Of a stretch of DNA of 64,000 bases, positions 1 to 9,228 are shown piece after piece. How positions within the stretch are numbered: the stretch's first letter is position 1; each line of letters opens with the position of its first letter. Position numbers and translations under genes: made by a program. The notes beneath the pieces are model-generated. The model was not told the DNA's origin. It did no database searches and was given only the letters and a program-made list of their open reading frames with translations. Source of the DNA: Streptomyces sp. NBC_00443 (GTDB lineage: Bacteria > Actinomycetota > Actinomycetes > Streptomycetales > Streptomycetaceae); the NCBI RefSeq assembly GCF_036014175.1, contig NZ_CP107917.1:1674001-1738000 (forward strand). Direction: 5' to 3'.

Positions 1-1
1 C

Positions 2-1066
2 GCCCTCAGCGGCTGGGCCGACCTCATCGGCTCGATCTACGCCGGCCGCACCCAGCACCTCCAGGCCGCCGGACTGCTGGACGGCGCGAGTTTGGTCACC
101 GGCCGCCAGAGCGCCGAACTCCGGCAGATCTTCGACGACTTCTACGCCTCCGACCTGTCCAGGGAACAGGACATCATCAACTGGGGGAAGAAACGTTCGG
201 CCGCAACATACGTGGATCAACTCAACAAGAGCGGCGCCGCGGTGATGATGGCCAACGCGTGGGGCGACACGGTCTTCCAGCCCAACCAGTACGCGGACTT
301 CTACGAGAAGCTGACCGGCCCCAAGCGCCTGGAGTTCCGCCCGGGCGACCACGCGACCGCCGAGCTGACCGGCCTGTTCGGCCTGCCCAACGACGTGTGG
401 ACGGACACCGAACGCTGGTTCGACCACTACCTCAAGGGCGAGGACAACGGCATCAACGGCGAGCTGCCGGTCCAGCTCAAGTCCCGTTCCGCGGGGGGCT
501 ACGAGGGCTACCCGGACTGGAAGTCGGTCGGCGCGACGAACAAGAAGATCGCCCTGGGCGGCTCCACCACGATCCGCACGAACGTCAACTCGGGCGCGGA
601 CGGCGGAGTCGTCTTCCTGTCCAGCATCCTCGACCAGGTGGCCCAGCTGCCCCCGATGGCCTCGATCCCGCTGCTCCCCCGGCTCTGGGCGGCCGTGTGG
701 CAGTCCGAGAAGTACGCCACGGCCCAACGCGTGCGCGGCACGGCGAAGTTGCACACCACCGTCACACCGACCAAGGAGAGCGGCACCCTCGTCGCCTATC
801 TGTACGACGTGGGCCCGCTCGGCCTCGGCAAGCTGGTCAGCAACGCGCCGTACACCTTCCACGGACGTACGCCCGGAAAGCCGTTCGGCGTCGACCTGGA
901 GCTGTACTCCACGGCCTACGACGTCCCGGCAGGGCACCGGCTGGCCCTGGTCGTCGACACGGTCGACCCGCTCTACATCGAGCACAACCCGTCCGGCGCA
1001 CGGCTGACCTTCTCCTCACCGGCGAACGACCCGTCGTACGTGTCGATTCCACTGCGCGAGCAGTGA
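2..1066 (+). CDS. CocE/S15-family hydrolase, C-terminal part (5' end outside window)
   Basis: The reading frame is open from the first bases of the window, so the gene begins upstream and only about 354 C-terminal residues are visible. The likely catalytic acid lies in a WGDTVFQP segment near base 266 and the likely catalytic histidine in PGDHATAEL near base 350. This fits the end of the alpha/beta-hydrolase core of X-Pro dipeptidyl-peptidase/CocE acyl hydrolases. The following part, with VPAGHRLALVVDTVDP, resembles the beta-rich jelly-roll domain that closes S15 proteins. The nucleophile serine and any signal peptide would be upstream, so substrate and location cannot be judged. The stop is followed by about 60 bases before the 3' end of a possible small gene on the other strand. 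Confidence 0.8.
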   Translation, partial: ALSGWADLIGSIYAGRTQHLQAAGLLDGASLVTGRQSAELRQIFDDFYASDLSREQDIINWGKKRSAATYVDQLNKSGAAVMMANAWGDTVFQPNQYADFYEKLTGPKRLEFRPGDHATAELTGLFGLPNDVWTDTERWFDHYLKGEDNGINGELPVQLKSRSAGGYEGYPDWKSVGATNKKIALGGSTTIRTNVNSGADGGVVFLSSILDQVAQLPPMASIPLLPRLWAAVWQSEKYATAQRVRGTAKLHTTVTPTKESGTLVAYLYDVGPLGLGKLVSNAPYTFHGRTPGKPFGVDLELYSTAYDVPAGHRLALVVDTVDPLYIEHNPSGARLTFSSPANDPSYVSIPLREQ

Positions 1067-1126
1067 TCTCCGGCCGGCGCCGGGCGGGTATGGCTCTGTA
1101 ACTGCTGCCCCCTGCTGCCCCTGTTG

Positions 1127-1276
1127 CTAGGGGCCGTGGGGGGAACCCCACCCGGCAGCAGCGTCCCTGGTCGCGGCCGAGGTCACCACCACGGCTTCGG
1201 GGACGGACGGAACATCGTAGTCGAGGTCGGACGCGGAGGGGATCGCGGTGTCCACAAACGCCGTTCGTCTCGGCAT
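1127..1276 (-). CDS. Possible 49-residue protein downstream of the ABC ATPase
   Basis: A short frame starts at ATG 1276, eight bases after a GGGGAG ribosome-binding site, and only 16 bases after the stop of the ATPase gene on the same strand. The product begins MPRRTAFVDTAIPSAS, has an acidic DLDYDV stretch and ends in AAGWGSPHGP. It has no cysteine, membrane segment or family I recognise. The good Shine-Dalgarno and tight spacing argue for translation with the ATPase. The short length and lack of any recognised homologue argue against. It could be a small regulatory peptide, a precursor peptide or a chance frame. Confidence 0.3.
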   Translation of the reverse strand: MPRRTAFVDTAIPSASDLDYDVPSVPEAVVVTSAATRDAAAGWGSPHGP

Positions 1277-1292
1277 GGGTCGTACTCCCCGC

Positions 1293-2036
<744 letters not shown>

Positions 2037-2173
2037 GCCCAGCCCCAGTCACTCTCAGCTGTGTAGCGGTTTCCGCAAACTATCCGGGCAAGAGTGGACT
2101 TAATGCACGACACGCACTTTTCGGGCATAAGCCGTATTTACGCCGAACTTATGTCGAACAGCAGGCCAGAGCC

Positions 2174-2581
2174 TTACGCTTCCGCGACTTCCGCATACAG
2201 CTGCGACAGCTCGGGCACACCGCTCGCGGCCCACTCCTGCCCCGAGGCTACGACATCGAACTCACGGCCGGACGCGAGTCTTACGACCGGCTGACCGTCC
2301 GGCCGGATCTTCCAGGCGGCTCCGGGCACGGTGCGCACGATGACCGTGCCGAGATACAGACCGGCGTCGTTACCCAGCCATGGCAGGATCTCCTCGTCCT
2401 CCCGCCAGCGTGGCACCAGCTGGTCGACCGCCTCCAACGAGGCCGTGGTGTCGTCGAGTTCGACCCCCGCGCGTGACGCGTGCGAGCGCAGGAGTTCACA
2501 TTCGGCAAGGAGTTCGGCGATGCCCTCGGGGTCGGGGGCTCCGCGCTTCGCACGCCGGCTGCCCAGAAAAGGGATCTTCAT
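2174..2581 (-). CDS. Conserved hypothetical protein (possibly DUF6278)
   Basis: A 135-residue soluble protein beginning MKIPFLGSRRAKRG, with an ATG start. It is acidic after the basic N-terminus and has no membrane segment. I connect it tentatively with a Streptomyces family of unknown function (DUF6278) from memory only. No catalytic motif is evident. It is transcribed toward the ABC ATPase, which begins 137 bases further on. Upstream lies a 256-base divergent spacer shared with the secreted SGNH hydrolase, containing two copies of GAACGTCTC. Confidence 0.65.
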   Translation of the reverse strand: MKIPFLGSRRAKRGAPDPEGIAELLAECELLRSHASRAGVELDDTTASLEAVDQLVPRWREDEEILPWLGNDAGLYLGTVIVRTVPGAAWKIRPDGQPVVRLASGREFDVVASGQEWAASGVPELSQLYAEVAEA

Positions 2582-2837
2582 ACGCCCAGCGTGTCATTCG
2601 TCCTGCCGTACGCACCACAGGCGCGCTGGCCGCCGATTCCGGTCGAGTTCACGCCGAGTTCGGGCATGGCGCGTTGACGGGTCACGGGTGCCTCTCTAAC
2701 TTCTCGGTGCGTCTTGCGTCTCGTCCGAACGTCTCAACCGAGCCTGTCGTCCGAGTGTCGCGCCTGAACGTCTCGCTTGAACTTGTCATGCGCAGTCATA
2801 CGCAGTCCTGAGCGGTCGTGAACGGGAGGAGTCGGAG

Positions 2838-4604
2838 TTGCGCCGACGTGTGTGGAGTTCCGCGGTCGTCCTCGCTGTCTTCGCGGTCCTGGTGCCGGGG
2901 GTTTCCGCACAGGCCGCCCCCGAGCGCAGAGCCGGGCCGCTCCCGCTGGAGCGGCTCTTCGACAACACGGCCGTCAGCGACGACGCCCGGCCCGCGGAGG
3001 CGGACTTCGACGGGGCGGGCGGCTCGCTGTCCGCACAGGCCCTGGCGGCCGCCGGCTGGACACCCGGCCGGGCGCTGACCGTGCAGGGAGCCCGGCTGAC
3101 CTGGCCGAAGCGGCAGCCGGGTGAGGCCGACAACGTCCAGGCCGCCGGACAGGACGTGAAGGTGCAGGGGCGGGGTGACGCCCTCGCGTTCCTCGTGGCG
3201 GGCACGGACGGTTTTGATGTCGGCGGCGCGGGGACGGTGTCGTACGCCGGCGGCGCCCGTTCGACCTACAACCTGACCGCCCCCGACTGGCGCACCGGCC
3301 CGCTCGCCACCAAGGCGGTGGCCCTGTCCCACATCAACACGCCGAACGGCCAACTCGCCGAGCGGGCGCGGCTGTACGTGATCACCGTGCCGATCCTGGC
3401 GGGGCGCGAGGTCGCGTCCGTACGGCTGCCGCAGGCGAGCGGGCTGCATGTGTTCACGCTGGCGGTACGGGCCCCGGCCACCGGCTGGACGGGGAGTTGG
3501 GCGGCCGCGACCGGCGGCTATCCGACCGTGGGCCCGTGGACCGACCGAACGCTGCGCCTGGTGGTGCACACCTCGGCGGGCGGGCCGCGGGTGCGGCTGC
3601 GGTTCGACAACACCTTCGCGGCGGCGCCGGTGCGGGTCGGCGGGGCCACGGTGGCGGTGCAGGCGGCCGGCGCGGCGGCGAAGGGGACGCCGGTCCGGGT
3701 GCTCTTCCGGGGTGCGGCGGGCGTCGAGATCCCGGCCGGGGCACAGGCGTACAGCGATCCGCTCGGGTTCCAGGTGCCGGCGGACAGCAATCTGCTGGTG
3801 AGCTTCCATCTGCCCGGGACCGTGCCGGCCGCGCCGGTGCACCGGCTCGCGCAGCAGCGGTCGTACGTGAGCGCACCGGGCGACCACACGGCGGACGTCT
3901 CCGCATCGGCCTACCCCACGGTCCTGACCAGCTGGCCGCTGCTGACCGGTGTCGACGTGAGCGGCGGGCCGGGGTCCGTGGTGCTGCTGGGGGACTCGAT
4001 CACCGACGGCGAGAAGTCCACGACGGACGCCAACCGGCGGTGGCCCAATGTGCTCGCCACACGACTGTTGAACCAGACTGTGGTCCCGCGCTACGGGGTG
4101 CTCAACCAGGGAATCTCCGGCAACCGTGTGGTCTCCGACCGGTACCCCGGTGACGGGGTCTCCACGGACACGGCCGGAGTGAGCGCCTTGAACCGCTTCG
4201 ACCGGGATGTCCTGGCCCAGACCTCGGCGCGTACGGCGGTGGTGTTCGAGGGCATCAACGATGTGCGCTGGGGCACGACCGCGGAGCAGGTCATCGCCGG
4301 GCTGCGGGCGATCGCGGACCGGGGGCACGCGCGGGGGCTGCGGATGCTGGCGGCGACGATCCTGCCGTGCGAGGGAGAGGCGCGGTGCACGGCCGCCGTC
4401 GACGCCGAACGGGCCGCGGTGAACCAGTGGATCCGCTCCGGCGCCGCGTTCGACGGCCTGCTCGACTTCGACGCGGTGGCACGGGACCCTGCGCGGCCGT
4501 CCCGGCTGCTGCCCGCGTACGACAGCGGGGACTATCTGCATCCCGGGGACGCGGGGCTCGCCGCGCTGGCCCGGTCGGTGGATCTGCGGGCGCTGGTGCG
4601 GTGA
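2838..4604 (+). CDS. Secreted SGNH/GDSL-family hydrolase
   Basis: The 588-residue product starts at TTG 2838, chosen because GGGAGGAG lies just upstream and the next residues form a signal peptide (MRRRVWSSAVVLAVFAVLV, then an Ala-rich cleavage region). After about 350 residues of N-terminal domain comes the SGNH core: block I GDSITDG near residue 385, block III GINDV near 473, and block V DYLHPGD near 565, which supply the Ser, Asn and Asp-x-x-His residues. The family comprises esterases, lipases and carbohydrate acetylesterases. The substrate cannot be told from sequence. The protein is probably extracellular. The gene is single, ends at a tandem repeat and terminator, and converges on exodeoxyribonuclease III. 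Confidence 0.88.
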   Translation: MRRRVWSSAVVLAVFAVLVPGVSAQAAPERRAGPLPLERLFDNTAVSDDARPAEADFDGAGGSLSAQALAAAGWTPGRALTVQGARLTWPKRQPGEADNVQAAGQDVKVQGRGDALAFLVAGTDGFDVGGAGTVSYAGGARSTYNLTAPDWRTGPLATKAVALSHINTPNGQLAERARLYVITVPILAGREVASVRLPQASGLHVFTLAVRAPATGWTGSWAAATGGYPTVGPWTDRTLRLVVHTSAGGPRVRLRFDNTFAAAPVRVGGATVAVQAAGAAAKGTPVRVLFRGAAGVEIPAGAQAYSDPLGFQVPADSNLLVSFHLPGTVPAAPVHRLAQQRSYVSAPGDHTADVSASAYPTVLTSWPLLTGVDVSGGPGSVVLLGDSITDGEKSTTDANRRWPNVLATRLLNQTVVPRYGVLNQGISGNRVVSDRYPGDGVSTDTAGVSALNRFDRDVLAQTSARTAVVFEGINDVRWGTTAEQVIAGLRAIADRGHARGLRMLAATILPCEGEARCTAAVDAERAAVNQWIRSGAAFDGLLDFDAVARDPARPSRLLPAYDSGDYLHPGDAGLAALARSVDLRALVR

Positions 4605-4695
4605 CGCTGCGCGGACGTCCGAGGTGGCGCTGCGCGGACGTCCGAGGTGGCGCTGCGCGGACGTCCGAGGTGGCGCTGCGCGGACGTCCGAGGTG
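4604..4695. repeat. 23-bp tandem repeat, four copies
   Basis: Four head-to-tail copies of a 23-base unit, GCGCTGCGCGGACGTCCGAG plus GTG, begin at the last base of the hydrolase stop codon. The units run at about 4604-4626, 4627-4649, 4650-4672 and 4673-4695, and differ only at the first base of copy one. Each unit contains the short palindrome GGACGTCC. The array ends directly at a strong hairpin. Confidence 0.9.
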
Positions 4696-4698
4696 GCC

Positions 4699-4719
4699 GT
4701 CCGGGGCTCTGCCCCGGAC
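4699..4719. terminator. Bidirectional terminator hairpin between SGNH hydrolase and xthA
   Basis: Arms GTCCGGGG (4699-4706) and CCCCGGAC (4712-4719) pair perfectly, and an additional C-G pair closes a TCT loop. It lies between two convergent genes. GC-rich hairpins of this form without a U-run are the usual Streptomyces terminators. Confidence 0.75.
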
Positions 4720-4744
4720 CCCCGTATCGGCCTGAACGGCCTCG

Positions 4745-4768
4745 TCCTCAAGCGCCGGACGGGCTGGA
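4745..4768. repeat. Dispersed Streptomyces intergenic repeat
   Basis: The segment containing CAAGCGCCGGACGGGCTGGA matches, from memory, a short sequence that recurs in many Streptomyces intergenic spaces. It lies just past the stop codon of the exonuclease III gene. Its function is unknown, and I rely on recall rather than a search. Confidence 0.4.
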
Positions 4769-4779
4769 GGGCACGTGCC

Positions 4780-5559
4780 CTACACGTCCAGGTCCACGAC
4801 CACCGGCGCGTGGTCCGAGGCGCCCTTGCCCTTGCGCTCCTCGCGGTCCACGTACGAGTCGGTGACCGCCTTGGCGAACGGCTCGTTGCCGTACACCAGG
4901 TCGATGCGCATGCCGCGGTTCTTGGGGAAGCAGAGCTGGCGGTAGTCCCAGTACGTGTACGGGTGGTCGTACTTGAGGGGGCGCGGGACCACGTCGGACA
5001 GGCCGGACTCGCGCAGGGAGGCGAGGGCGGCGCGCTCGGCGGGGGTGACGTGGGTGAGCCCCTCGAAGGCGGCAACGTCGTAGACGTCGTCGTCCGTCGG
5101 CGCCACGTTGTAATCGCCCATCACCGCGAACGGGCGGCTGCCGCCCGCGTCGCCGGCCACGGCCGCCTTGAGGGCCTCGAACCACTGGAGCTTGTAGGCG
5201 TAGTGGGGGTGGTCCACCTCACGGCCGTTGGGCACGTACACCGACCAGACGCGGATCGGGCCGCAGGTCGCGGAGATGGCGCGGGGCTCGACGACGTCGT
5301 CGAAGCCGGGGTCGCCGGGCAGGCCCTTGACGACGTCCTTGAGGCCGACGCGGGAGAGCACCGCCACGCCGTTCCACCGGCCGGTCGCGTTGACCGCCGC
5401 CTCGTAGCCGAGGTCGCGCAGCGGGTCGAACGGGAACTGGTCCTCGGCGACCTTGGCCTCCTGGAGGCACAGCACATCGGTGCCGCTGCTCTCCAGCCAG
5501 GCCAGGAGCCTCGGCAGGCGAGCGGTGATCGAGTTCACGTTCCAGGTCGCGATGCGCAT
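4780..5559 (-). CDS. xthA: Exodeoxyribonuclease III
   Basis: The 259-residue protein begins MRIATWNVNSI, and that ATG (5559) is preferred to the longer frame because this is the standard start of the family. Metal and catalytic residues are visible: Asn7, Glu34 in LQEAK, Asp149 and Asn151 in GDYNVAP, and His250 in the C-terminal SDHAPVV motif. The enzyme cleaves DNA 5' of abasic sites and degrades 3' ends of duplex DNA during base-excision repair in the cytoplasm. The length is normal. It follows the MBL-fold gene on the same strand, with a hairpin between them, so it probably has its own promoter. Confidence 0.93.
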   Translation of the reverse strand: MRIATWNVNSITARLPRLLAWLESSGTDVLCLQEAKVAEDQFPFDPLRDLGYEAAVNATGRWNGVAVLSRVGLKDVVKGLPGDPGFDDVVEPRAISATCGPIRVWSVYVPNGREVDHPHYAYKLQWFEALKAAVAGDAGGSRPFAVMGDYNVAPTDDDVYDVAAFEGLTHVTPAERAALASLRESGLSDVVPRPLKYDHPYTYWDYRQLCFPKNRGMRIDLVYGNEPFAKAVTDSYVDREERKGKGASDHAPVVVDLDV

Positions 5560-5574
5560 GCCTGACAACCTACC

Positions 5575-5602
5575 GGGCGGGACTGACAACCCGGTCCCGC
5601 CC
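5575..5602 (-). terminator. Terminator after the MBL-fold hydrolase gene
   Basis: Arms GGGCGGGAC (5575-5583) and GTCCCGCCC (5594-5602) pair perfectly over 9 bp with a 10-base loop, directly after the stop codon at 5616 on the minus strand and before the xthA start. Confidence 0.6.
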
Positions 5603-5615
5603 AGGGTGGCACCGC

Positions 5616-6251
5616 TCACACCTCCGCCGAGTCCCCCGGCGTCAGGCGCAGGTGCTCCGCGCCGCCGAGTCCGCCGATCTGGCGGTCGTAGATCGGCCGG
5701 GCCAGGTCGGTGAGCAGGGCGTCGTGGATGTCGTAGGCGCGCTGCGGCTTGACCTCGCGGACGTAGTCGATGACCTCCGCGATCTTGTTCCAGGGGGCCA
5801 TGACCGGCAGCATCAGCGTCTCCACCGGGCGGTCGGGAACGGTGAGGGCGTCGCCGGGGTGGAAGACCTTGCCGCCGTCGACGAGGTAGCCGACGTTGGT
5901 GATGCGCGGGATGTCCGGGTGGATGACGGCGTGCAGTTCGCCGTGCACCTGGACGTCGAAGCCGGCGGCGGTGAAGGTATCGCCGTGTCCGACCGTGTGC
6001 ACACGCCCCGGGAACGCCGCCGCGATCTGCTCCGCGACGGAGCCGAGCGTCCAGATCCCGGCGGCCGGGTTGGCCTCCATGGCCGCCCGTAGCCGCCCCT
6101 CGTCGAAGTGGTCGGGGTGCTCGTGCGTGACGAGGATCGCATCCGCGCCGAGCGCGGCGTCGTCCTCGCTGAATCCGCCGGGATCGAGAACCAGCGTCTG
6201 CCCGTTCTTCTCGAGCCGGACGCAGGCGTGCGACTTCTTCGTGAGCTTCAT
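5616..6251 (-). CDS. MBL-fold metallo-hydrolase
   Basis: A 211-residue protein with the metallo-beta-lactamase signature THEHPDH at 42-48 and further histidines in HGDTF and FHPGDAL. This supports a two-metal hydrolase of the UlaG-like/YcbL-like branch. These proteins hydrolyse phosphodiesters, lactones or thioesters, and the substrate here is unknown. The protein is cytoplasmic, with no signal peptide. It lies between xthA and the PcaD-PcaC fusion on the same strand. The 64-base gap upstream and the hairpin downstream suggest a single-gene transcript. Confidence 0.85.
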   Translation of the reverse strand: MKLTKKSHACVRLEKNGQTLVLDPGGFSEDDAALGADAILVTHEHPDHFDEGRLRAAMEANPAAGIWTLGSVAEQIAAAFPGRVHTVGHGDTFTAAGFDVQVHGELHAVIHPDIPRITNVGYLVDGGKVFHPGDALTVPDRPVETLMLPVMAPWNKIAEVIDYVREVKPQRAYDIHDALLTDLARPIYDRQIGGLGGAEHLRLTPGDSAEV

Positions 6252-6315
6252 GGCCCCATCCTGACGCGCGCCGGGTGCGGATGCCCGCTCCTGCGGATGC
6301 GGCCGCTGCGGGTCC

Positions 6316-7614
6316 TCACTCCTGCGGAGTGGTCTCTTCCCTTATGACCTGCTGGGCGACCTTGAAGGCGGTGTTCGCCGCCGGCACGCCGCAGTAGACG
6401 GCCGCCTGCAGCAGCACTTCCTTGATCTCGTCCGGCGTGAGGCCGTTGCGCAGGGCGGCGCGGGTGTGGAAGGCGAGTTCGTCCATGTGGCCGCCCGCGA
6501 CCAGGGCGGTGAGGGTGACACAGCTGCGGGAGCGCCGGTCGAGCCCGGGTCTGTCCCAGATCTCACCCCAGGCGTAGCGCGTGATGAACTCCTGGAAGTC
6601 CCCCGAGAACTCGTCCGCCTGAGCCAGCGCCCGGTCGACATGCGCGTCGCCGAGCACCTCACGACGGACCTTGATCCCCGCGTCGTACGGGTCCGGCCGT
6701 CCCGTCGTCTGCGGTGCCACGACGGCGGGGGCTATCTCGGCGACGGGCGCGGGCTGCGAGGGCGAGGCGCTCAGGACCGGCTTCACGGGGGCGGCGACGA
6801 TGGCCATCTGCCCGGTCGTGGAGTCGTAGGCGGGCTGCCAGGCGGTGGAGAAGTGCCGGACCAGCAGGTCGGTCACGGCGGCGGGCTGCTCGACCGGCAC
6901 GAGGTGGGAGGCGCCGGGCACGACGGCGAGACGGGCGTCCGGTATGCCGGCGACCAGGGTGCGGGCCTCGGCGGGGCCGGTGACCTGGTCGTCCGAGCCG
7001 ACGAGGACGAGCGTGGGCACCGCGACGCCGCCGAGCTGCGGCCGTACGTCGAAGGAGGCGAGCGCCTCGCAGGCGGCGATGTAGCAGCCGGGGTCGGTGG
7101 TGCGCACCATCTGCACGGCCCACTCGGTGATGGCGGGCTGCGCGGCCGCGAAACCGGAGGTGAACCATCGGTCGGGCGAGGTGCGGGCGATGGGGTCGAG
7201 GCCGTTCGTGCGCACGATCACGCCCCGCTGGCGGAACTCGTCCGCCGTGCCGAACCGGGGCGAGGCGGCGATGAGCGCGAGCGAGGCGAGGCGCTCCGGG
7301 TGGCGCAGGGCGAGTTCGATGCCGAGTGCGCCGCCGAACGCACAGCCCGCGTAGCCGAAGCGCTGCACGCCGAGGCCGTCGAGGGTGGCGAGCAGCCGGT
7401 CGGTGAGCTCGGCCACGGAGCCCGCCGGGTACGCGGGCGCGCCACCGTGCCCCGGCAGGTCGAACCGGAACACCCGCCATTGCTGGGTCAGCTCGGGGAC
7501 CTGGCGGTCCCACATGTGCCAGGTGGTGCCCAGTGAGGGACCCAAGATCAGGACCGGAGCGTCTTCTGGCCCGTCAAAGCGGTATTGCAGGGTGTTCGGT
7601 GGTGTCTCACTCAC
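6316..7614 (-). CDS. pcaL: 3-oxoadipate enol-lactonase / 4-carboxymuconolactone decarboxylase fusion
   Basis: GTG at 7614 is chosen because the alpha/beta-hydrolase fold begins right after it; upstream sequence reads into transposon DNA. Residues 1-255 are the PcaD-like hydrolase, with acid Asp209 in GSDDQVT and His237 in GASHLVP. Residues about 300-425 are the PcaC-like carboxymuconolactone decarboxylase domain. Such fusions perform consecutive steps of the beta-ketoadipate pathway of protocatechuate breakdown. No other pca gene is nearby. The nucleophile elbow reads GCAFG at 90-94, so the expected serine is alanine with a cysteine beside it, and lactonase activity is therefore uncertain. 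The IS remnant ends only 32 bases upstream, so the native promoter may have been displaced. Confidence 0.85.
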   Translation of the reverse strand: MSETPPNTLQYRFDGPEDAPVLILGPSLGTTWHMWDRQVPELTQQWRVFRFDLPGHGGAPAYPAGSVAELTDRLLATLDGLGVQRFGYAGCAFGGALGIELALRHPERLASLALIAASPRFGTADEFRQRGVIVRTNGLDPIARTSPDRWFTSGFAAAQPAITEWAVQMVRTTDPGCYIAACEALASFDVRPQLGGVAVPTLVLVGSDDQVTGPAEARTLVAGIPDARLAVVPGASHLVPVEQPAAVTDLLVRHFSTAWQPAYDSTTGQMAIVAAPVKPVLSASPSQPAPVAEIAPAVVAPQTTGRPDPYDAGIKVRREVLGDAHVDRALAQADEFSGDFQEFITRYAWGEIWDRPGLDRRSRSCVTLTALVAGGHMDELAFHTRAALRNGLTPDEIKEVLLQAAVYCGVPAANTAFKVAQQVIREETTPQE

Positions 7615-7646
7615 GCCCCAGACCCTCTCACGTATCACGGACGCCC

Positions 7647-8395
7647 CTATGACTGGGGTTCGGTGGATACCGTCTTGACCAGGTTGTAGACCGCTCGGGC
7701 GGCATATCGCTTGAGGCATCGGATGATCTCACGTCGGGTCTTGCCCTCCTGGGTGCGGCGTTCGTAGTACGCCTGGATGCGCGGATCGAAACGCAGCCGA
7801 GTGAACACGATGCCGTGCAGGGCCGCATTAGCTTGCCGATCGCCGCCATGGTTGAGCCGACGCGAGCTCCGCCGGCCCGACGAGTACTCGATGGGACTGA
7901 CCCCGCACAAAGCGGCGAAGGACGCCTCGGTGTTCAGCCGCTCGGGATTGTCTCCCATAGTGATCAGGAGCGTGAAGGCGCTGTCCGGGCCGATGCCCAC
8001 CGGTATGAGCGGTTGCGGGGCGTGGCGTTCGACGAGCCGGGTCAGGCGCTGATTCAGCTCATCGATCTGCCCTGTGAGCTGCTCGATGCGCTGGGCCGGC
8101 AGGCTCAGGGTGATGTGGGTGGCCTGGGCCGCGGCGTCCTCGTCGTCCCCGTCGCGCAGGCTGAGGCGCGCGCAGGTGCGCAACAGCTCGGCATTGCCCA
8201 GGCTCGACAACCGCTCCCGCAGGGCGGGGTCGGCTGTGACCAGGACGGCCCTGAGCTGATTGATCGCCTGGGTGCGGGCCTTGACGGCGGAGTCCTTGGC
8301 GAGTTTGAACATTCGGGCGCTGTGCACGGGACCGTCGCGGGTTTTGGCCCGGGCCGGGGCACGACCGCTGAGCACGGCCCGCGCAGCGGCCTGCG
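7647..8395 (-). pseudogene. IS110/IS902-family transposase remnant, N-terminus missing
   Basis: The frame encodes the C-terminal two thirds of an IS110-type transposase: an AAARAVLSGRA/KTRDG/SAVKARTQ region, a coiled segment, then CGVSPIEYSSGRRSSRRLNHGG with the conserved C-terminal serine region and GIVFTRLRFDPRIQAYYERR. The N-terminal RuvC-like DEDD catalytic domain is absent. Upstream of about 8395 the frame continues without resemblance to a transposase, because it runs antisense to another gene. The element is therefore truncated and inactive. It ends with a TAG at 7647, immediately upstream of the pcaL start. IS110 elements lack terminal inverted repeats, so exact ends cannot be read by eye. 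Confidence 0.8.
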
Positions 8396-8504
8396 CAGCG
8401 AGACCGCCAACTGGGCCTGCCGAAGCCGAGTAGAACGGCTGGTCATGGGAACGATCAGGGCTTCCGAACGGGCATCTCCGCTCGCCTACGCACAAGGATC
8501 GCCG

Positions 8505-9065
8505 ATGCTTCCTGAGGTCCACCCCCACGTATCCAGCGCCCTCGCAGGCCAGTTGGAACACCAACTGGATCTGGCTCCGCATCTCGAAGCCGGCCGACTC
8601 GATGTGGAGGGCGTCGCCGGTATCGCAGTCGTCGCAGCCGCCCACTGCGACGGCTATGCGGCCACCGGCCATCTCCTTGGGCTGCTGGCCGCGCTGCCTG
8701 CCCCCACCAAGGCAGGAGAACGCTTCTGGTCGGACCTGTGGAGGTCGTCGGGCACCGCGTACCTGCTGCCCGTCAACATCAAGGCTCTGGTGCTGCGTTC
8801 GCTTGCAGGAGAGGGAACAGCCCTGGCCCGGCAGGTCCTCTCGGCCTTCAACGAGATGACCCCGCCCCAGCGCGTCGCGGCCGGGGAGGTGATCGGTCAG
8901 GCCCTCGTCGAGTCCGACCATCTGCCCGACCTCAAGACACAGGTCATCGGAGAACTGTGGCTCCGAGATCTCGAGCTCACCGCCTGGCGCGTCCTGCACG
9001 CAGACCGCAGGTCGGATGATCCGGCTGGACGGAAAGCCTTCCTCGATGCCTGGACGAGCGTCTGA
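8505..9065 (+). CDS. Hypothetical protein beside the IS remnant
   Basis: A 186-residue protein starting at ATG 8505, chosen because AAGGA lies 6 bases upstream; an in-frame ATG at 8445 would add 20 residues without a good ribosome-binding site. The sequence is helical and soluble, with AHCDGYAATGHLLGLLAALP near residue 50 and a C-terminal DLELTAWRVLHADRR. I do not recognise the family. It starts about 110 bases from the truncated transposase and is followed by a 17-bp-stem terminator, so it is its own transcription unit. It may be cargo or a flanking gene cut off from its neighbours by the insertion. Confidence 0.6.
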   Translation: MLPEVHPHVSSALAGQLEHQLDLAPHLEAGRLDVEGVAGIAVVAAAHCDGYAATGHLLGLLAALPAPTKAGERFWSDLWRSSGTAYLLPVNIKALVLRSLAGEGTALARQVLSAFNEMTPPQRVAAGEVIGQALVESDHLPDLKTQVIGELWLRDLELTAWRVLHADRRSDDPAGRKAFLDAWTSV

Positions 9066-9190
9066 ACGTCGGCTCTTCCCAAGCTGCACGGCAGCCGCGC
9101 AGGACATGCGGCTCCCGTACCCGACGACGCTTGAAGCGACTGGGTCAGAAAGCTCCGGGCCGAAGTCGCACCGGTCCAGGGCCTCCGCAG

Positions 9191-9228
9191 ATCAGGGGCC
9201 GCGCAGCAATGGCTGCGCGGCCCCTGAT
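9191..9228. terminator. Strong bidirectional terminator hairpin
   Basis: Perfect 17-bp stem: ATCAGGGGCCGCGCAGC (9191-9207) pairs with 9212-9228 around an AATG loop. It separates the convergent hypothetical gene (stop 9065) and cold-shock gene (stop 9342). Confidence 0.85.

Noticed and set aside
2796..5075. Very long open frame on the minus strand opposite the SGNH hydrolase and xthA
   Set aside because: It is the GC-rich shadow of two well-supported genes, has Arg/Pro-rich nonsense composition and crosses the terminator and tandem repeat.
8400..9107. Extension of the transposase frame to 486 residues
   Set aside because: The extra 240 residues have no IS110 features and are antisense to a gene with a good ribosome-binding site; the transposase is truncated.
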